NCBI RefSeq assembly: GCF_007830055.1
Contig: NZ_VLLE01000003.1
Location: 186,001 to 250,000 of the forward strand
Origin: Lacibacter cauensis
GTDB taxonomy: Bacteria; Bacteroidota; Bacteroidia; Chitinophagales; Chitinophagaceae
Reading direction: 5' to 3'
DNA length: 64,000 nucleotides
Shown: positions 9,601-18,820 of the stretch, one piece after another
How positions within the stretch are numbered: position 1 is the first letter of the stretch
How the letters are laid out: each line of letters opens with the position of its first letter
The notes under the pieces: model-generated
The model's input: only the letters and a program-made list of their open reading frames with translations
Database searches by the model: none
What the model was told of the DNA's origin: nothing
Program-made: the position numbers and the translations under genes

Positions 9601-9780
9601 GGGTGGCAGAACGTTACATTAAAACGTACAATAGTGCAATGTGTAAAAGTGCAAAAGCATAGCTCTTTTAACAGGCTCGTCCCGGTGAGTTGGGATAAAC
9701 CTGTTTCCACTGCAGCTGCAGTACATGATCTTATTCAAAAAAAGCAAGCATTAGAAGATGAAATGAGCCATCGCACTTGA
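9601..9780 (+). other. Coding-like gap; possible small or broken ORF
   Basis: In the 284-base gap before the haloperoxidase gene, one frame is open from 9601 to the TGA at 9778-9780, with GTG codons at 9634 and 9685. The last 32 codons give a plausible helical peptide (SWDKPVSTAAAVHDLIQKKQ) with codon use like the neighbours. A second short ORF starts at ATG 9597 in another frame. It could be a small protein, a decayed gene, or chance. Confidence 0.2.
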
Positions 9781-9823
9781 TGGCAACAGCATTGGAAATG
9801 ATAATCTGAAAAAATAATTGCAG

Positions 9824-11152
9824 ATGAAACAAATTGTATTCGCAGCATTCGTTGCTGTATCCCTGATTGCATGTAAACCCAAAGGAGATTATAAAGCGTA
9901 CACCAACGATCCGTTGTTGTATAGTAAAACAGTGAAGAAACTCAACAACGTAGTATTGGAGAATAATTTTCCGCCCATGATTGCTGCACGTAATTATGTG
10001 TATGCAAACATTGCAGCTTACGAATGCGTGGCTGCCGGCGATAAAAATTACAGAAGCATGAGCGGTCAAATAAAACATATGCCCGCCATGCCCAAGCCCG
10101 ATATAAGTAAAGCACCGGTTGATTATTCACTGGCTGCATTGCTGGCATTTACAAAGGTGGGTAACGCTGTTACATTTCCCGAAGGCAGCATGATGGACTA
10201 TTACAACGAGTTAAAAAATAACGCCGACTCGGCCGGGATGCCGTCTGATATGCTGGAGAATACGATTGCTTTTTCGGATAGCATTGCTGCAGCTGTATTA
10301 CGTTGGAGCAAAGGAGATAACTATGCACAAACACGTGGTGCTGAAAAATTCACCGTACGTGAGGAAAATGGCCGTTGGGTACCTACACCACCTATGTACG
10401 CCACTGCGGTGGAGCCGCATTGGGGTAAAATACGTCCAATGGTATTGGACAGTTCTTCGCAATTCGAAATTCCTCGTCCGCCGGTATTTGATGTTGCAAA
10501 CAAAAACAGCGTGTATTACAAATACATGATGGAAGTGAAAAATGTGGGAGACAGTTTAACAGAAGAACAAAAACATATTGCCGATTTCTGGGATGATAAT
10601 CCGTTTAAGATGAATGTAAGCGGACATGTAATGTTTGCTACCAAAAAGTTTTCGCCTCCGGGCCACTGGTTGAATATTGTAGGTATTGCAGCAAAAGCAG
10701 CAAAGGCCGATTTTAATTCAACTGTTGGTGCGTATGCACTTACATCCATTGCATTTTTTGATGCCTTCATTCGAGGATGGGAAGAAAAATACAAGAGCAA
10801 TTACGTTCGTCCCGAAACAGCTATTAATAAACATGTAAGCCAGGAATGGCGCCCGTATATTCAAACACCTCCTTTTCCTTCTTATGTAAGCGGCCATGCT
10901 ACCAACTCTGCAGCAGCTGCCGAAACTATGACTTCGTGGTTTGGTGAAAACTTATCGTTCACCGATACATCGTTATTGGAGTTTGGTATTGCAAACAGGG
11001 AAATTAAATCATTCCGTGCGGCAGCAGCAGAAGCAGCCATGTCGAGATTGTATGGTGGCATTCACTATCGTTTCGATAACGATGAAGGATTGAAAGCAGG
11101 AAAGCAGGTAGGCGAATTGATTGTTCAACGTATCAGGTTAAGAGCTAATTGA
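9824..11152 (+). CDS. Vanadium-dependent haloperoxidase / PAP2-family lipoprotein (first copy)
   Basis: The 442-residue protein starts at ATG 9824; the longer frame needs a TTG. It has a lipoprotein signal with lipobox LIAC. The C-terminal third carries the haloperoxidase/PAP2 phosphate- or vanadate-binding motifs: an RPETAINKH-type motif 1, PSYVSGHA (P-S-x-x-S-G-H, catalytic His) and SRLYGGIHYRFDNDEG (Arg and axial His). Bacterial relatives either halogenate with vanadate or act as acid phosphatases; motifs alone do not decide. The lipobox places it in the periplasm or at the cell surface. It opens a compact four-gene set with two beta-barrel genes and a second copy at 13308. Confidence 0.85.
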   Translation: MKQIVFAAFVAVSLIACKPKGDYKAYTNDPLLYSKTVKKLNNVVLENNFPPMIAARNYVYANIAAYECVAAGDKNYRSMSGQIKHMPAMPKPDISKAPVDYSLAALLAFTKVGNAVTFPEGSMMDYYNELKNNADSAGMPSDMLENTIAFSDSIAAAVLRWSKGDNYAQTRGAEKFTVREENGRWVPTPPMYATAVEPHWGKIRPMVLDSSSQFEIPRPPVFDVANKNSVYYKYMMEVKNVGDSLTEEQKHIADFWDDNPFKMNVSGHVMFATKKFSPPGHWLNIVGIAAKAAKADFNSTVGAYALTSIAFFDAFIRGWEEKYKSNYVRPETAINKHVSQEWRPYIQTPPFPSYVSGHATNSAAAAETMTSWFGENLSFTDTSLLEFGIANREIKSFRAAAAEAAMSRLYGGIHYRFDNDEGLKAGKQVGELIVQRIRLRAN

Positions 11153-11188
11153 GCTGCACCTTAACAATCACAACAACAACCAAACATC

Positions 11189-12298
11189 ATGAAAAAATTA
11201 ATTGCTATACAAATAGTATCAGTCATGTTATTGCTGGCTGTTACACAACAACTGTGTGCACAAGGTTGCGTAGCTGTACGCAGCAATGGTGCCATGTGTA
11301 CACGCAGTCATGCCGATACTTCGGCAGACAGTCATAACTGGCAGCTTACAACAGGCTATCGATATTTCCATTCGTTCCGCCACTTTGTGGGCACCGAAGA
11401 ACAAAAACATCGTGTAGCCGAAGGAACCGATGTACGCAACTGGCAACATGCTGTTGATTTTACACTGGTACGTAAACTCAACAACCGTATGTCGATTGCA
11501 GTGAATATGCCCATCATCTCCAACCGTCGTTCATCGATGTATGAACATTACGGTAACAGCAGCACCAGCCCGAATGCAAGAAGAGAAACAAGTTCATTCG
11601 GCATAGGTGATATCCGTATTACAGCGTATCGCTGGATGCTCGATCCATTAAAAAGCAGAAGAGGAAATATCCAGGTTGGTTTAGGATTGAAATTGCCAAC
11701 CGGCGATTACCGTTACAACGATTTTTTCTGGAAGAACGATTCAACAAAAGTTCTGGGTCCTGTCGATCAATCGATTCAACTGGGTGATGGCGGCACCGGT
11801 ATTTCACTGGAGCTGAACGGATATTATGTATTTACAAAAGAGCTGAGTGCGTATGGTAATTTCTATTATCTCAGTAATCCACGTGAACAAAATGGCGTAT
11901 CAACTGCAAGAGGTGGTACAACAACCAATGCCAATATTTTATACGGCAGCAGTGTAATGAGTGTGCCCGATCAATACATGGTTCGTGGTGGTTTGAATTT
12001 GATGCTGGGTGCATTCTCTGCATCAGCAGGTGTGCGTTTAGAAGCAATACCATCGGAAGATCTGATTGGTGGCAGCAGCGGCTTCCGTCGTCCCGGTCGC
12101 ATTTTTGGTGCAGAACCCGGCGTTGCTTATCAATTGAAAAAAGTAAATCTGTTTGCAACGGTGCCTTATTGGTTCAGCAAAAACCGCACACAGAGTTATG
12201 CTGATAAAATGCGTACCAAAGCAACGGGCATCTATACACAAGGAGATGCTGCTTTCTCCGATTACTCGATTAATATTGGTTGTACTGTTAAGTTTTAA
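11189..12298 (+). CDS. Outer-membrane beta-barrel protein
   Basis: The 369-residue protein has a signal peptide (cleavage near QLCAQG) and then alternating amphipathic strands with frequent aromatic ends (WQLTTGYRYFHSF, NIQVGLGLKLPTGDY, GISLELNGYYVFTK), ending in a short strand closing with F (INIGCTVKF), the usual C-terminus of outer-membrane barrels. The phrase LKLPTGDY recalls the MetA/phenol-degradation-type transporter barrels. The Cys-containing N-terminus of the mature protein (CVAVRSNGAMC) is odd. It sits 36 bases after the first haloperoxidase gene and 40 before the next barrel. A channel or sensor for the haloperoxidase module is inference. Confidence 0.7.
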   Translation: MKKLIAIQIVSVMLLLAVTQQLCAQGCVAVRSNGAMCTRSHADTSADSHNWQLTTGYRYFHSFRHFVGTEEQKHRVAEGTDVRNWQHAVDFTLVRKLNNRMSIAVNMPIISNRRSSMYEHYGNSSTSPNARRETSSFGIGDIRITAYRWMLDPLKSRRGNIQVGLGLKLPTGDYRYNDFFWKNDSTKVLGPVDQSIQLGDGGTGISLELNGYYVFTKELSAYGNFYYLSNPREQNGVSTARGGTTTNANILYGSSVMSVPDQYMVRGGLNLMLGAFSASAGVRLEAIPSEDLIGGSSGFRRPGRIFGAEPGVAYQLKKVNLFATVPYWFSKNRTQSYADKMRTKATGIYTQGDAAFSDYSINIGCTVKF

Positions 12299-12338
12299 TT
12301 GTTCGTAAACGCAACAGCTGTTGCAAAACAATCATCAA

Positions 12339-13268
12339 ATGAAGTTGACTATAAAATTTTTATGGACAATGCTGTTATGCATTGCTGTAAAACAATCTTC
12401 TGCCCAAACAGATATTGATGCCATTATGATGGAGAAGAACGCATTCTGCGTAGGCCCCGGCTACTCCTACACTACCTGGAAAAATTATTGGGAAGGAACA
12501 AACAAAAGAGAAAACCTCAACCTTGGACATGTTTCTACACAAATGTTTGCGGTGATGGGTAATTATGGCGCTACCAGAAAACTGAACGTTTTATTTAATG
12601 TGCCCTACGTTACTACCAAAGCAAGTGCAGGAACCTTACGTGGCCAGAACGATATGCAGGATTTAAGCCTGATGTTAAAGTATCGTGCAATCAACCAAAA
12701 GATCGGCGACAGTCGTATGGCATTAATTGGTTTACTCGGTGGTTCTGTACCCATGAGCAATTATAATGCTGATCTGTTGCCGCTATCAATCGGCTTACAA
12801 AGTAAAACAGCAATGGCGAGGCTGATGCTCGATTATTATTACGATAACAAATGGTTTGCAACTGCATCAGCTACTTATGTATGGCGCAGTAATGTTACAC
12901 TCGATCGTGATTCGTATTATACCGATCGCTTTATTCTTTCCAATGAAGTGGACATGCCCAATGCAACCAGCTACAACATCCGTGCAGGTTACCGTACACA
13001 ATGGTTAATTGCAGAAGCGGTACTCAACAACTGGACAACCAAAGGTGGTTTTGATATTACACAAAACAATATGCCCTTCATCAGTAATCGTATGAATGCT
13101 ACATCGCTTGGTTTTAATATCAAGTATGTATTTAAAAAGTTGCCGCAGCTTTCGCTAACAGGTGGTGCCAGCCAGGTGGTTGCAGGAAGAAACATGGGAC
13201 AAAGTTTTTCTGCCAACGGCGCCGTGTTCTATGTATTCAACTTAAACAAGAAAGAAAAGAAAGCTTAA
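12339..13268 (+). CDS. Outer-membrane beta-barrel protein, second of the pair
   Basis: The 309-residue protein starts at ATG 12339, since the longer frame needs a TTG. A signal peptide ends near KQSSAQ. The rest shows repeated amphipathic strands (LNVLFNVPYVTTK, WFATASATYVWRS, ATSLGFNIKYVFKK) and a barrel-type closing strand (NGAVFYVFNL) followed by a lysine-rich tail. It belongs to the same broad transporter/porin-like group as the preceding gene but is not a close copy. It lies between two haloperoxidase-family lipoproteins, with gaps of about 40 bases on each side, so all four genes are probably one transcript. The function is unknown. Confidence 0.68.
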   Translation: MKLTIKFLWTMLLCIAVKQSSAQTDIDAIMMEKNAFCVGPGYSYTTWKNYWEGTNKRENLNLGHVSTQMFAVMGNYGATRKLNVLFNVPYVTTKASAGTLRGQNDMQDLSLMLKYRAINQKIGDSRMALIGLLGGSVPMSNYNADLLPLSIGLQSKTAMARLMLDYYYDNKWFATASATYVWRSNVTLDRDSYYTDRFILSNEVDMPNATSYNIRAGYRTQWLIAEAVLNNWTTKGGFDITQNNMPFISNRMNATSLGFNIKYVFKKLPQLSLTGGASQVVAGRNMGQSFSANGAVFYVFNLNKKEKKA

Positions 13269-13307
13269 TGCTGCGCAAACTGATTTTATACACGTAAAAA
13301 CGAAACC

Positions 13308-14858
13308 ATGTACATTAACATAAAACGAATTACAAATCTGTTACTGCTCGCTGTAGTTGTTGCATCGTGCAGTAAAGAAATTACAGAACGCACTAAAAAT
13401 GCACCTGCATTAAATCCGTCGAACATTGATGCAAATGCAGGAACATGGAAACCCATATTGCTTACTGCTCCCGATGAATTTGCAGTGGCAGCACCCGGCG
13501 CAGCAAGTGGTCCGGGTTATACAGCGGAGTTGAATGAAATTAAAGGATATCAGAAATCGATGACGGCTGCGCAGGAAGAACGTATGAAGTATTGGGGCGC
13601 AGGTGCAGTATTACGCTGGAACGAAATTATGCGTGGTCTGGTGGCTAAATATAATCTGCCACCTTATCAAAATGCGGATGGTACATACCCCGTACCTGAT
13701 GCCAATAACCCGTTTAACAATCCGCAGTTTCCATTTGCTAATCCGCCCTATGCATCACGAGCCTATGCGTATGTAAGCGCTGCGCAATACGATGCGTTGG
13801 TGGCTGCATGGCATTACAAAAAATTATACAATCGTGCTGCACCGTATAAAATCAACAATACCATTACAACCTTGTTGCCGCAAAGCGATTTACCATCGTA
13901 CCCGAGTGAAGATGCAGTGGTGGTTGGCGTAATGGTGGAGCTGTTGAAATTATTTTTTCCCGGAGAGCAGGCTGCTATTCAGCAACTGGCAACAGAACAT
14001 AAGAATGCTAGAATTATGGCGGGTATGAATGTGCGTAGTGATATTGAAGCAGGTGAAGCATTGGGCCGCTTAGTAGCACAAAAATTTGTTACACGTGCAA
14101 GAGGCGACAGAGCAGGTGCTGCTGTTGGTAATGCAACCTTGTGGCAGCAAATGGAAACACAAACAGCAGTAACAGGCGAAATACCGTGGATCAGCCAGGA
14201 ATCACCAAAGCGTCCGCCAATGCTACCGCTGTTTGGTCGTGTACGTACCTGGCTGTTCGATTCTGCAACCTTGGTAACTGCAGTGCGTCCCGGTCCGCCA
14301 CCATCAACCAAATCAGAAAAATTTAAACAGGAAGTAGCAGAAGTATTATACTACAGTAAAAATGCAACACGTGAACAACTGGCGATTGTGCATTATTGGG
14401 CCGATGGTTTGGCTACACATACACCTCCCGGCCATTGGAACGCCATTGCAGCCGATGATTTTATTGCACAACGTTTCAGCGAAGTGCGTTGGGCACGTAA
14501 CATGGCATTGCTCAACATGAGTATGATGGATGCAGCAATCGCCTGCTGGGATGCGAAATTCTTTTACTTCAATCCACGTCCATCGCAGGTAAATCCTGCA
14601 ATAAAAACATGGACAGGTTTACCGAACTTTCCAAGTTATACAAGTGGTCACTCAACCTTTAGTGGTGCAGCTGCAACTATTTTAGGACGAATTATTCCTG
14701 AACGTAAACAGGCGTATGCAGCCATGGCGCAGGAAGCTTCTTTATCCCGTTTGTATGGAGCCATTCATTACCGCAGCGATTGTGAAGAAGGTTTAAAGTG
14801 CGGTAATGTAGTTGGTAATTATGCTATTGCGAGGGCTAATACAGATGGTGCTAACTAA
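13308..14858 (+). CDS. Vanadium-dependent haloperoxidase / PAP2-family lipoprotein (second copy)
   Basis: The 516-residue protein has a lipoprotein signal with lipobox VASC and the sequence CSKEITE, whose early acidic and lysine residues resemble a Bacteroidota surface-export signal. Motifs match the first copy: FYFNPRPSQ (motif 1 region), NFPSYTSGHSTFSGAA (P-S-x-x-S-G-H) and SRLYGAIHYRSDCEEGLKCG (Arg and axial His). The region before the motifs is longer than in the first copy and carries a proline-rich segment near 145-170. The two are diverged paralogues flanking the two barrels. Halide versus phosphate chemistry is unresolved. A strong terminator follows. Confidence 0.85.
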   Translation: MYINIKRITNLLLLAVVVASCSKEITERTKNAPALNPSNIDANAGTWKPILLTAPDEFAVAAPGAASGPGYTAELNEIKGYQKSMTAAQEERMKYWGAGAVLRWNEIMRGLVAKYNLPPYQNADGTYPVPDANNPFNNPQFPFANPPYASRAYAYVSAAQYDALVAAWHYKKLYNRAAPYKINNTITTLLPQSDLPSYPSEDAVVVGVMVELLKLFFPGEQAAIQQLATEHKNARIMAGMNVRSDIEAGEALGRLVAQKFVTRARGDRAGAAVGNATLWQQMETQTAVTGEIPWISQESPKRPPMLPLFGRVRTWLFDSATLVTAVRPGPPPSTKSEKFKQEVAEVLYYSKNATREQLAIVHYWADGLATHTPPGHWNAIAADDFIAQRFSEVRWARNMALLNMSMMDAAIACWDAKFFYFNPRPSQVNPAIKTWTGLPNFPSYTSGHSTFSGAAATILGRIIPERKQAYAAMAQEASLSRLYGAIHYRSDCEEGLKCGNVVGNYAIARANTDGAN

Positions 14859-14892
14859 CAGTTTTTTATTTCTATTGGTAGTATTAATTATG

Positions 14893-14919
14893 CTCCCCTG
14901 TTTTTACAGGGGAGTTTTT
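14893..14919 (+). terminator. Rho-independent terminator of the haloperoxidase module
   Basis: An 8-bp perfect stem, CTCCCCTG pairing with CAGGGGAG, with a six-base loop and a following TTTTT at 14915-14919, lies 34 bases after the second haloperoxidase gene. Confidence 0.85.
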
Positions 14920-14992
14920 ATGTACAGCAGCTTCTTTTTGTTATGATGCAGGAAAAGTTATCTTTAGGATCACTATTGATTTGATTGAAACT

Positions 14993-15985
14993 ATGCAGCA
15001 AAGCACATTAAAAAAATTGTCCGAAGCATTGGGCATCAGCATTTCTACTGTATCCCGTGCACTCAAAGATCATCCCGATATTTCAGCAGCAACAAAACTG
15101 AAAGTAAAAGAACTGGCAGCAGCTATGGAATACGAACCTAACAGTTATGCTGTGCTGTTGCGTACCAGACAAAGCAATGTGCTGGGTATTCTGGTACCTA
15201 CTATTACCAACTTTTTTTACGATTCGTTTATTGCTGCCGTAGAAGATGAAGCAAGAAAATATGGGTACACCGTATTGATCATGCAATCGGGCGACAGTGC
15301 GGCTACTGAAGTAGCTAACATGGCCATTTTCCGTAAACATATGGTGATGGGTTTATTTGCTACTGTGTCTATTGAAACAGACGATTTCTCTCATTTTAAA
15401 AAAATGGAAGATATGGATGTGCCTGTTGTTTTCTTCGATCGTGTTCCCGAAGAAAAAGGTGTGCATACTGTTTGCTTAAGCGACGCAGATGCTGCACGTA
15501 TTGCAGCAGAGGCCATCATTGAAAAGAAAAAGAAAAATGTATTGGCATTGTTTGGTCATCCGCATTTAAGTATTACAAAAGTGCGTTGTAAAACTTTTGT
15601 TGAAACAATGAACGCACAAGCGCCCGATGCTGTTGTTACAGTTGATTATCCCGAACAGGCAGAGCCATCTGAAAAAATTGTATTGGATGCACTTGCATCT
15701 CCCAATCCACCCGATGTTATTTTTTGTATGGGCGATTTAATTTTAATCGGCGTGATGCGTGCCATTCATCAACGCAATGTAAAAGTACCCGATGATGTAG
15801 CAGTTATTGGCATCAGCAATGGCTTTATTCCAACCTTGTTTAACCCTGTTGTTACGTACGTAGAAACAAGCGGATACAAGTTGGGAAAGCAGGCTTTCGC
15901 ACAAATGCTGGCACGTTTAAAAGGCGAACCTGTTGCCGAAAACGTTTGCATTGAATCAATGTTGGTAAAAGGTGGTTCTTTATAG
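14993..15985 (+). CDS. LacI-family transcriptional regulator
   Basis: The 330-residue protein starts at ATG 14993; the longer frame begins at TTG. An N-terminal LacI helix-turn-helix occupies residues 4-50 (LSEALGISISTVSRALKDH), then the hinge, then a periplasmic-binding-protein-like sensor domain (VLGILVPTITNFFYDSFI; PPDVIFCMGDLILIGVMRA; VAVIGISNG). It heads the + strand sugar group (carrier, trehalase) and faces the - strand sucrose-type operon, so it is the natural local regulator. LacI proteins bind central-CG palindromes; such sites occur upstream of the GH65, carrier, trehalase, SLC45 and GMC genes of this window. The effector is unknown; trehalose or a related glucoside is a reasonable guess. 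Confidence 0.92.
   Translation: MQQSTLKKLSEALGISISTVSRALKDHPDISAATKLKVKELAAAMEYEPNSYAVLLRTRQSNVLGILVPTITNFFYDSFIAAVEDEARKYGYTVLIMQSGDSAATEVANMAIFRKHMVMGLFATVSIETDDFSHFKKMEDMDVPVVFFDRVPEEKGVHTVCLSDADAARIAAEAIIEKKKKNVLALFGHPHLSITKVRCKTFVETMNAQAPDAVVTVDYPEQAEPSEKIVLDALASPNPPDVIFCMGDLILIGVMRAIHQRNVKVPDDVAVIGISNGFIPTLFNPVVTYVETSGYKLGKQAFAQMLARLKGEPVAENVCIESMLVKGGSL
15938..15949. promoter_or_regulatory. LacI-type operator candidate inside the lacI-like gene
   Basis: The sequence GAAAACGTTTGC keeps 11 of the 12 bases of the palindrome at 4730 and lies 96 bases upstream of the MFS carrier start. It is within coding sequence (reading GAA AAC GTT TGC), so chance cannot be excluded. Confidence 0.3.
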
Positions 15986-16044
15986 TGTAATTGCTTTGGT
16001 AAGTGCATGGTATCGGGTATATTTAAAACCCAATACTACTTGCC

Positions 16045-17310
16045 ATGTCAACCTTTCGCATTAAGCTTTCGCTTTTCCTGAATTACTTTGTGTTTGCCAT
16101 ACTGCTTAACAGTGTTGGTACTGTTATACTGCAGGTGCAGAATAATTTTGACGTAAGCAAAAGTTCTGCAAGTGTGCTCGAAGCATTTAAAGATATGAGC
16201 ATTGCTTTTACTTCTTTTCTGATTGCATCGTATGTAAACAAGATCGGTTATAAACGCACCATGCTTATTGCGCTTGCATTGGTTGCTGTAATGTGTTTAA
16301 GCATACCGTCGCTTCCAACATTTTATATGACGAAGATGTTGTTTGCTGCAGCCGGTATTGGCTTTGCATTGATAAAGGTGAGTGTCTTCGCAACAATAGG
16401 ATTGGTAACAAAATCGAAAAGCGAACATCTCAGTTTTATGAATTTTCTGGAATCGTTTTTTATGGTAGGCGTACTATCCGGTTACTTCCTGTTTGCATCG
16501 ATGGTGGATAACAGTAATCCGAAATCGCTTACCTGGTTTAACACGTATTACATTCTTGGAGGATTAGCCGCAGCTGCATTTGTACTGTTGCTTACTACAA
16601 AGCTTGATGAATCGTCAATCAAAGAAGCGGAAAAAAATAAATCGGCAGCAAGTGATTTTGTTGAAATGCTCCGGTTGATTTTTCTGCCTTTGGTGCTGGT
16701 ATTTATTTTCAGTGCGTTCTTTTATGTGTTGATTGAACAAAGCATTATGAGCTGGTTACCTACATTCAATAAAGATGTATTGAATATTTCCACAAGCTTA
16801 AGTATACAGTTGGCCAGCATTCTTTCAGCATCTATCGGGTTAGGAAGATTTCTTGCAGGTATCTTTTTACGCAAGATCGATTGGATTTATGTGTTGGTTG
16901 TGTGCCTGCTTTGTGCTGCTGTAATTGTTCTCATCACCATGCCGATGGCTGCGAATATTTCAGCAGGAGTAAAAGAAACACTGGCCGATGTACCTGTTGT
17001 AGCATTTGCATTTCCGTTGATCGGTTTATTCCTGGCGCCCATCTATCCGGCTATCAATTCGGTTATTCTCAGTAATCTGCCTGCACACCGGCACAGTTCC
17101 ATGAGCGGATTGATTGTTGTGTTCAGTGCATTGGGCGGTTCAACAGGTTCCATAATTACAGGGCATCTGTCGCAGGCATACGGCGGCGAAACAGCTTTTT
17201 ATTTATCGTTGGTACCCATCGTTGTGTTGATTTTGCTGCTGATTGTGTTTAAACGTTTGCAGCCAAAAGGAGGTGCATTGGTTGATATTAAAACTACAGG
17301 AGGACATTAA
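16045..17310 (+). CDS. MFS sugar transporter
   Basis: The 421-residue protein has about twelve hydrophobic segments and an MFS loop 2-3 signature (VNKIGYKRTMLIAL). It belongs to the major facilitator superfamily, probably a proton-coupled sugar importer of the inner membrane. It lies 59 bases after the LacI gene, and the trehalase gene starts one base after its stop, so carrier and trehalase are very likely co-translated and the substrate is most likely trehalose or another alpha-glucoside. The last 60 bases contain an operator-like sequence and the trehalase ribosome-binding site. Confidence 0.85.
   Translation: MSTFRIKLSLFLNYFVFAILLNSVGTVILQVQNNFDVSKSSASVLEAFKDMSIAFTSFLIASYVNKIGYKRTMLIALALVAVMCLSIPSLPTFYMTKMLFAAAGIGFALIKVSVFATIGLVTKSKSEHLSFMNFLESFFMVGVLSGYFLFASMVDNSNPKSLTWFNTYYILGGLAAAAFVLLLTTKLDESSIKEAEKNKSAASDFVEMLRLIFLPLVLVFIFSAFFYVLIEQSIMSWLPTFNKDVLNISTSLSIQLASILSASIGLGRFLAGIFLRKIDWIYVLVVCLLCAAVIVLITMPMAANISAGVKETLADVPVVAFAFPLIGLFLAPIYPAINSVILSNLPAHRHSSMSGLIVVFSALGGSTGSIITGHLSQAYGGETAFYLSLVPIVVLILLLIVFKRLQPKGGALVDIKTTGGH
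17249..17260. promoter_or_regulatory. LacI-type operator candidate upstream of trehalase
   Basis: TTAAACGTTTGC matches 10 contiguous bases (AAACGTTTGC) of the palindrome at 4730. It lies 51 bases before the trehalase start, inside the end of the MFS gene in a different reading frame from the copy at 15940. Confidence 0.35.
17298..17303 (+). promoter_or_regulatory. Shine-Dalgarno sequence deciding a GTG start
   Basis: AGGAGG sits 8 bases before GTG 17312. Strong Shine-Dalgarno sequences are uncommon in this phylum, and this one selects the GTG over the ATG at 17336. Confidence 0.55.
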
Positions 17311-17311
17311 G

Positions 17312-18820
17312 GTGAAACAGCTTGAGATATTTGAAATGCATCCGTTATTTGAAGATGTGCAGATGAGCCGCATTTTTGAAGATGGAAAAACATTTGTGGA
17401 TTGTGTACCTGTTACACCTCCAACGTTTATTCTGCAACAATATGCAGCAGAAAAACAAAAAGCAAACTTTAACCTGCAGCAATTTGTTGCAAAACATTTT
17501 AAACTCCCGGCTAAAGCTGTAACAGCAGACCATGAAACAAAAGAAAATATTGTTGCACATATTGATGCGTTGTGGAATGAACTAACTCGTCAGCCCGATT
17601 TGCAACAGAACGGATCTCTGCTTCCATTGCCCAATGCATACGTTGTGCCCGGCGGTCGTTTTCGGGAAGTGTATTACTGGGACAGTTATTTTACTATGCT
17701 GGGTTTAAAAGAATCGGGACGAATTGATTTGCTAGAAAGCATGGTAAATAATTTCACACACCTGATTCGTACAATCGGGTTTATTCCAAACGGAAACAGA
17801 ACCTATTATCTCGGCCGTTCACAACCGCCATTCTATTCGTTTATGCTGCAGTTATTGGCGGAGGTAAAAGGTGAAGCAGTTTTATTGCAGTACAAAGATG
17901 CGTTAGCGAAAGAGTATACTTTCTGGATGAAGGGAAGTGAACAGTTATCCGCTACACATCGTTTTGAACAGCATGTTGTGCTGATGAATGATAGGGAGGT
18001 ATTGAACCGTTATTGTGATGCCTATACAACCGCAAGACCGGAATCGTTTCGTGAAGATGTGGAGTTAACGCATGTTGCAACACAAGCAACTGATGCTTTG
18101 TATGCACATTTACGTGCAGGTGCAGAGTCGGGTTGGGATTACAGTTGTCGCTGGTTCAGCAATATCAACGATTTTTCAACGATACATACAACCGAAATTA
18201 TACCTGTTGATTTGAATTGTTTGTTGTACAACATGGAACAATTGCTTGCAAAAGTGTACAACATGAGTAACGATGAGGTAAATGTTGCTTTGTATACAAC
18301 TGCAGCAGCAAAAAGAAAGCAGGCAATTCTCAAATATTGCTGGAATAATGCATTGCAACTGTTTACCGATTACGATACGGTTACCAACAGTTGCACCAAT
18401 GTACAATCGCTTGCAACGGCAGCACCTTTGTTTGTTGGTATTGCCACACAGCAACAGGCCGATGCAGTTGCTGCAGCATTACAGCAATTGTTTTTAAAAG
18501 ATGGGGGTTTGCTCACTACATTGTACGAAACAGGTCAGCAATGGGATGCACCAAATGGTTGGGCGCCGCTGCAATGGATGAGTATTGTGGGGTTGGAAAA
18601 CTATGGTCATCATGCGCTGGCTACTGAAATTGCAAAGCGTTGGATCAAACTCAATAAAGATGTGTTTGCACGCACCGGTAAGCTGATGGAAAAATACAAT
18701 GTGGAGGATACACATCTTGAAGCCGGCGGCGGTGAATACACAGGCCAGGATGGTTTTGGCTGGACCAACGGCGTTTTATTAGCTTTGATGAAGAAGTATG
18801 AAGCCCATTCAACTGAATGA
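17312..18820 (+). CDS. treF: Trehalase, glycoside hydrolase family 37, cytoplasmic
   Basis: The 502-residue enzyme splits trehalose into two glucose units. Both family signatures are present: PGGRFREVYYWDSYF (residues about 113-127) and QWDAPNGWAP near residue 430, plus the N-terminal DGKTFVDCVP element. There is no signal peptide, so it acts in the cytoplasm on imported trehalose. The GTG at 17312 is chosen because an AGGAGG sits 8 bases upstream and because trehalases normally have residues before the HPLF..VQ motif; ATG 17336 is the alternative. It follows the MFS gene by one base and overlaps a small downstream gene by 23 bases. The length is about that of E. coli TreF minus its N-terminal extension. 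Confidence 0.93.
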   Translation: MKQLEIFEMHPLFEDVQMSRIFEDGKTFVDCVPVTPPTFILQQYAAEKQKANFNLQQFVAKHFKLPAKAVTADHETKENIVAHIDALWNELTRQPDLQQNGSLLPLPNAYVVPGGRFREVYYWDSYFTMLGLKESGRIDLLESMVNNFTHLIRTIGFIPNGNRTYYLGRSQPPFYSFMLQLLAEVKGEAVLLQYKDALAKEYTFWMKGSEQLSATHRFEQHVVLMNDREVLNRYCDAYTTARPESFREDVELTHVATQATDALYAHLRAGAESGWDYSCRWFSNINDFSTIHTTEIIPVDLNCLLYNMEQLLAKVYNMSNDEVNVALYTTAAAKRKQAILKYCWNNALQLFTDYDTVTNSCTNVQSLATAAPLFVGIATQQQADAVAAALQQLFLKDGGLLTTLYETGQQWDAPNGWAPLQWMSIVGLENYGHHALATEIAKRWIKLNKDVFARTGKLMEKYNVEDTHLEAGGGEYTGQDGFGWTNGVLLALMKKYEAHSTE

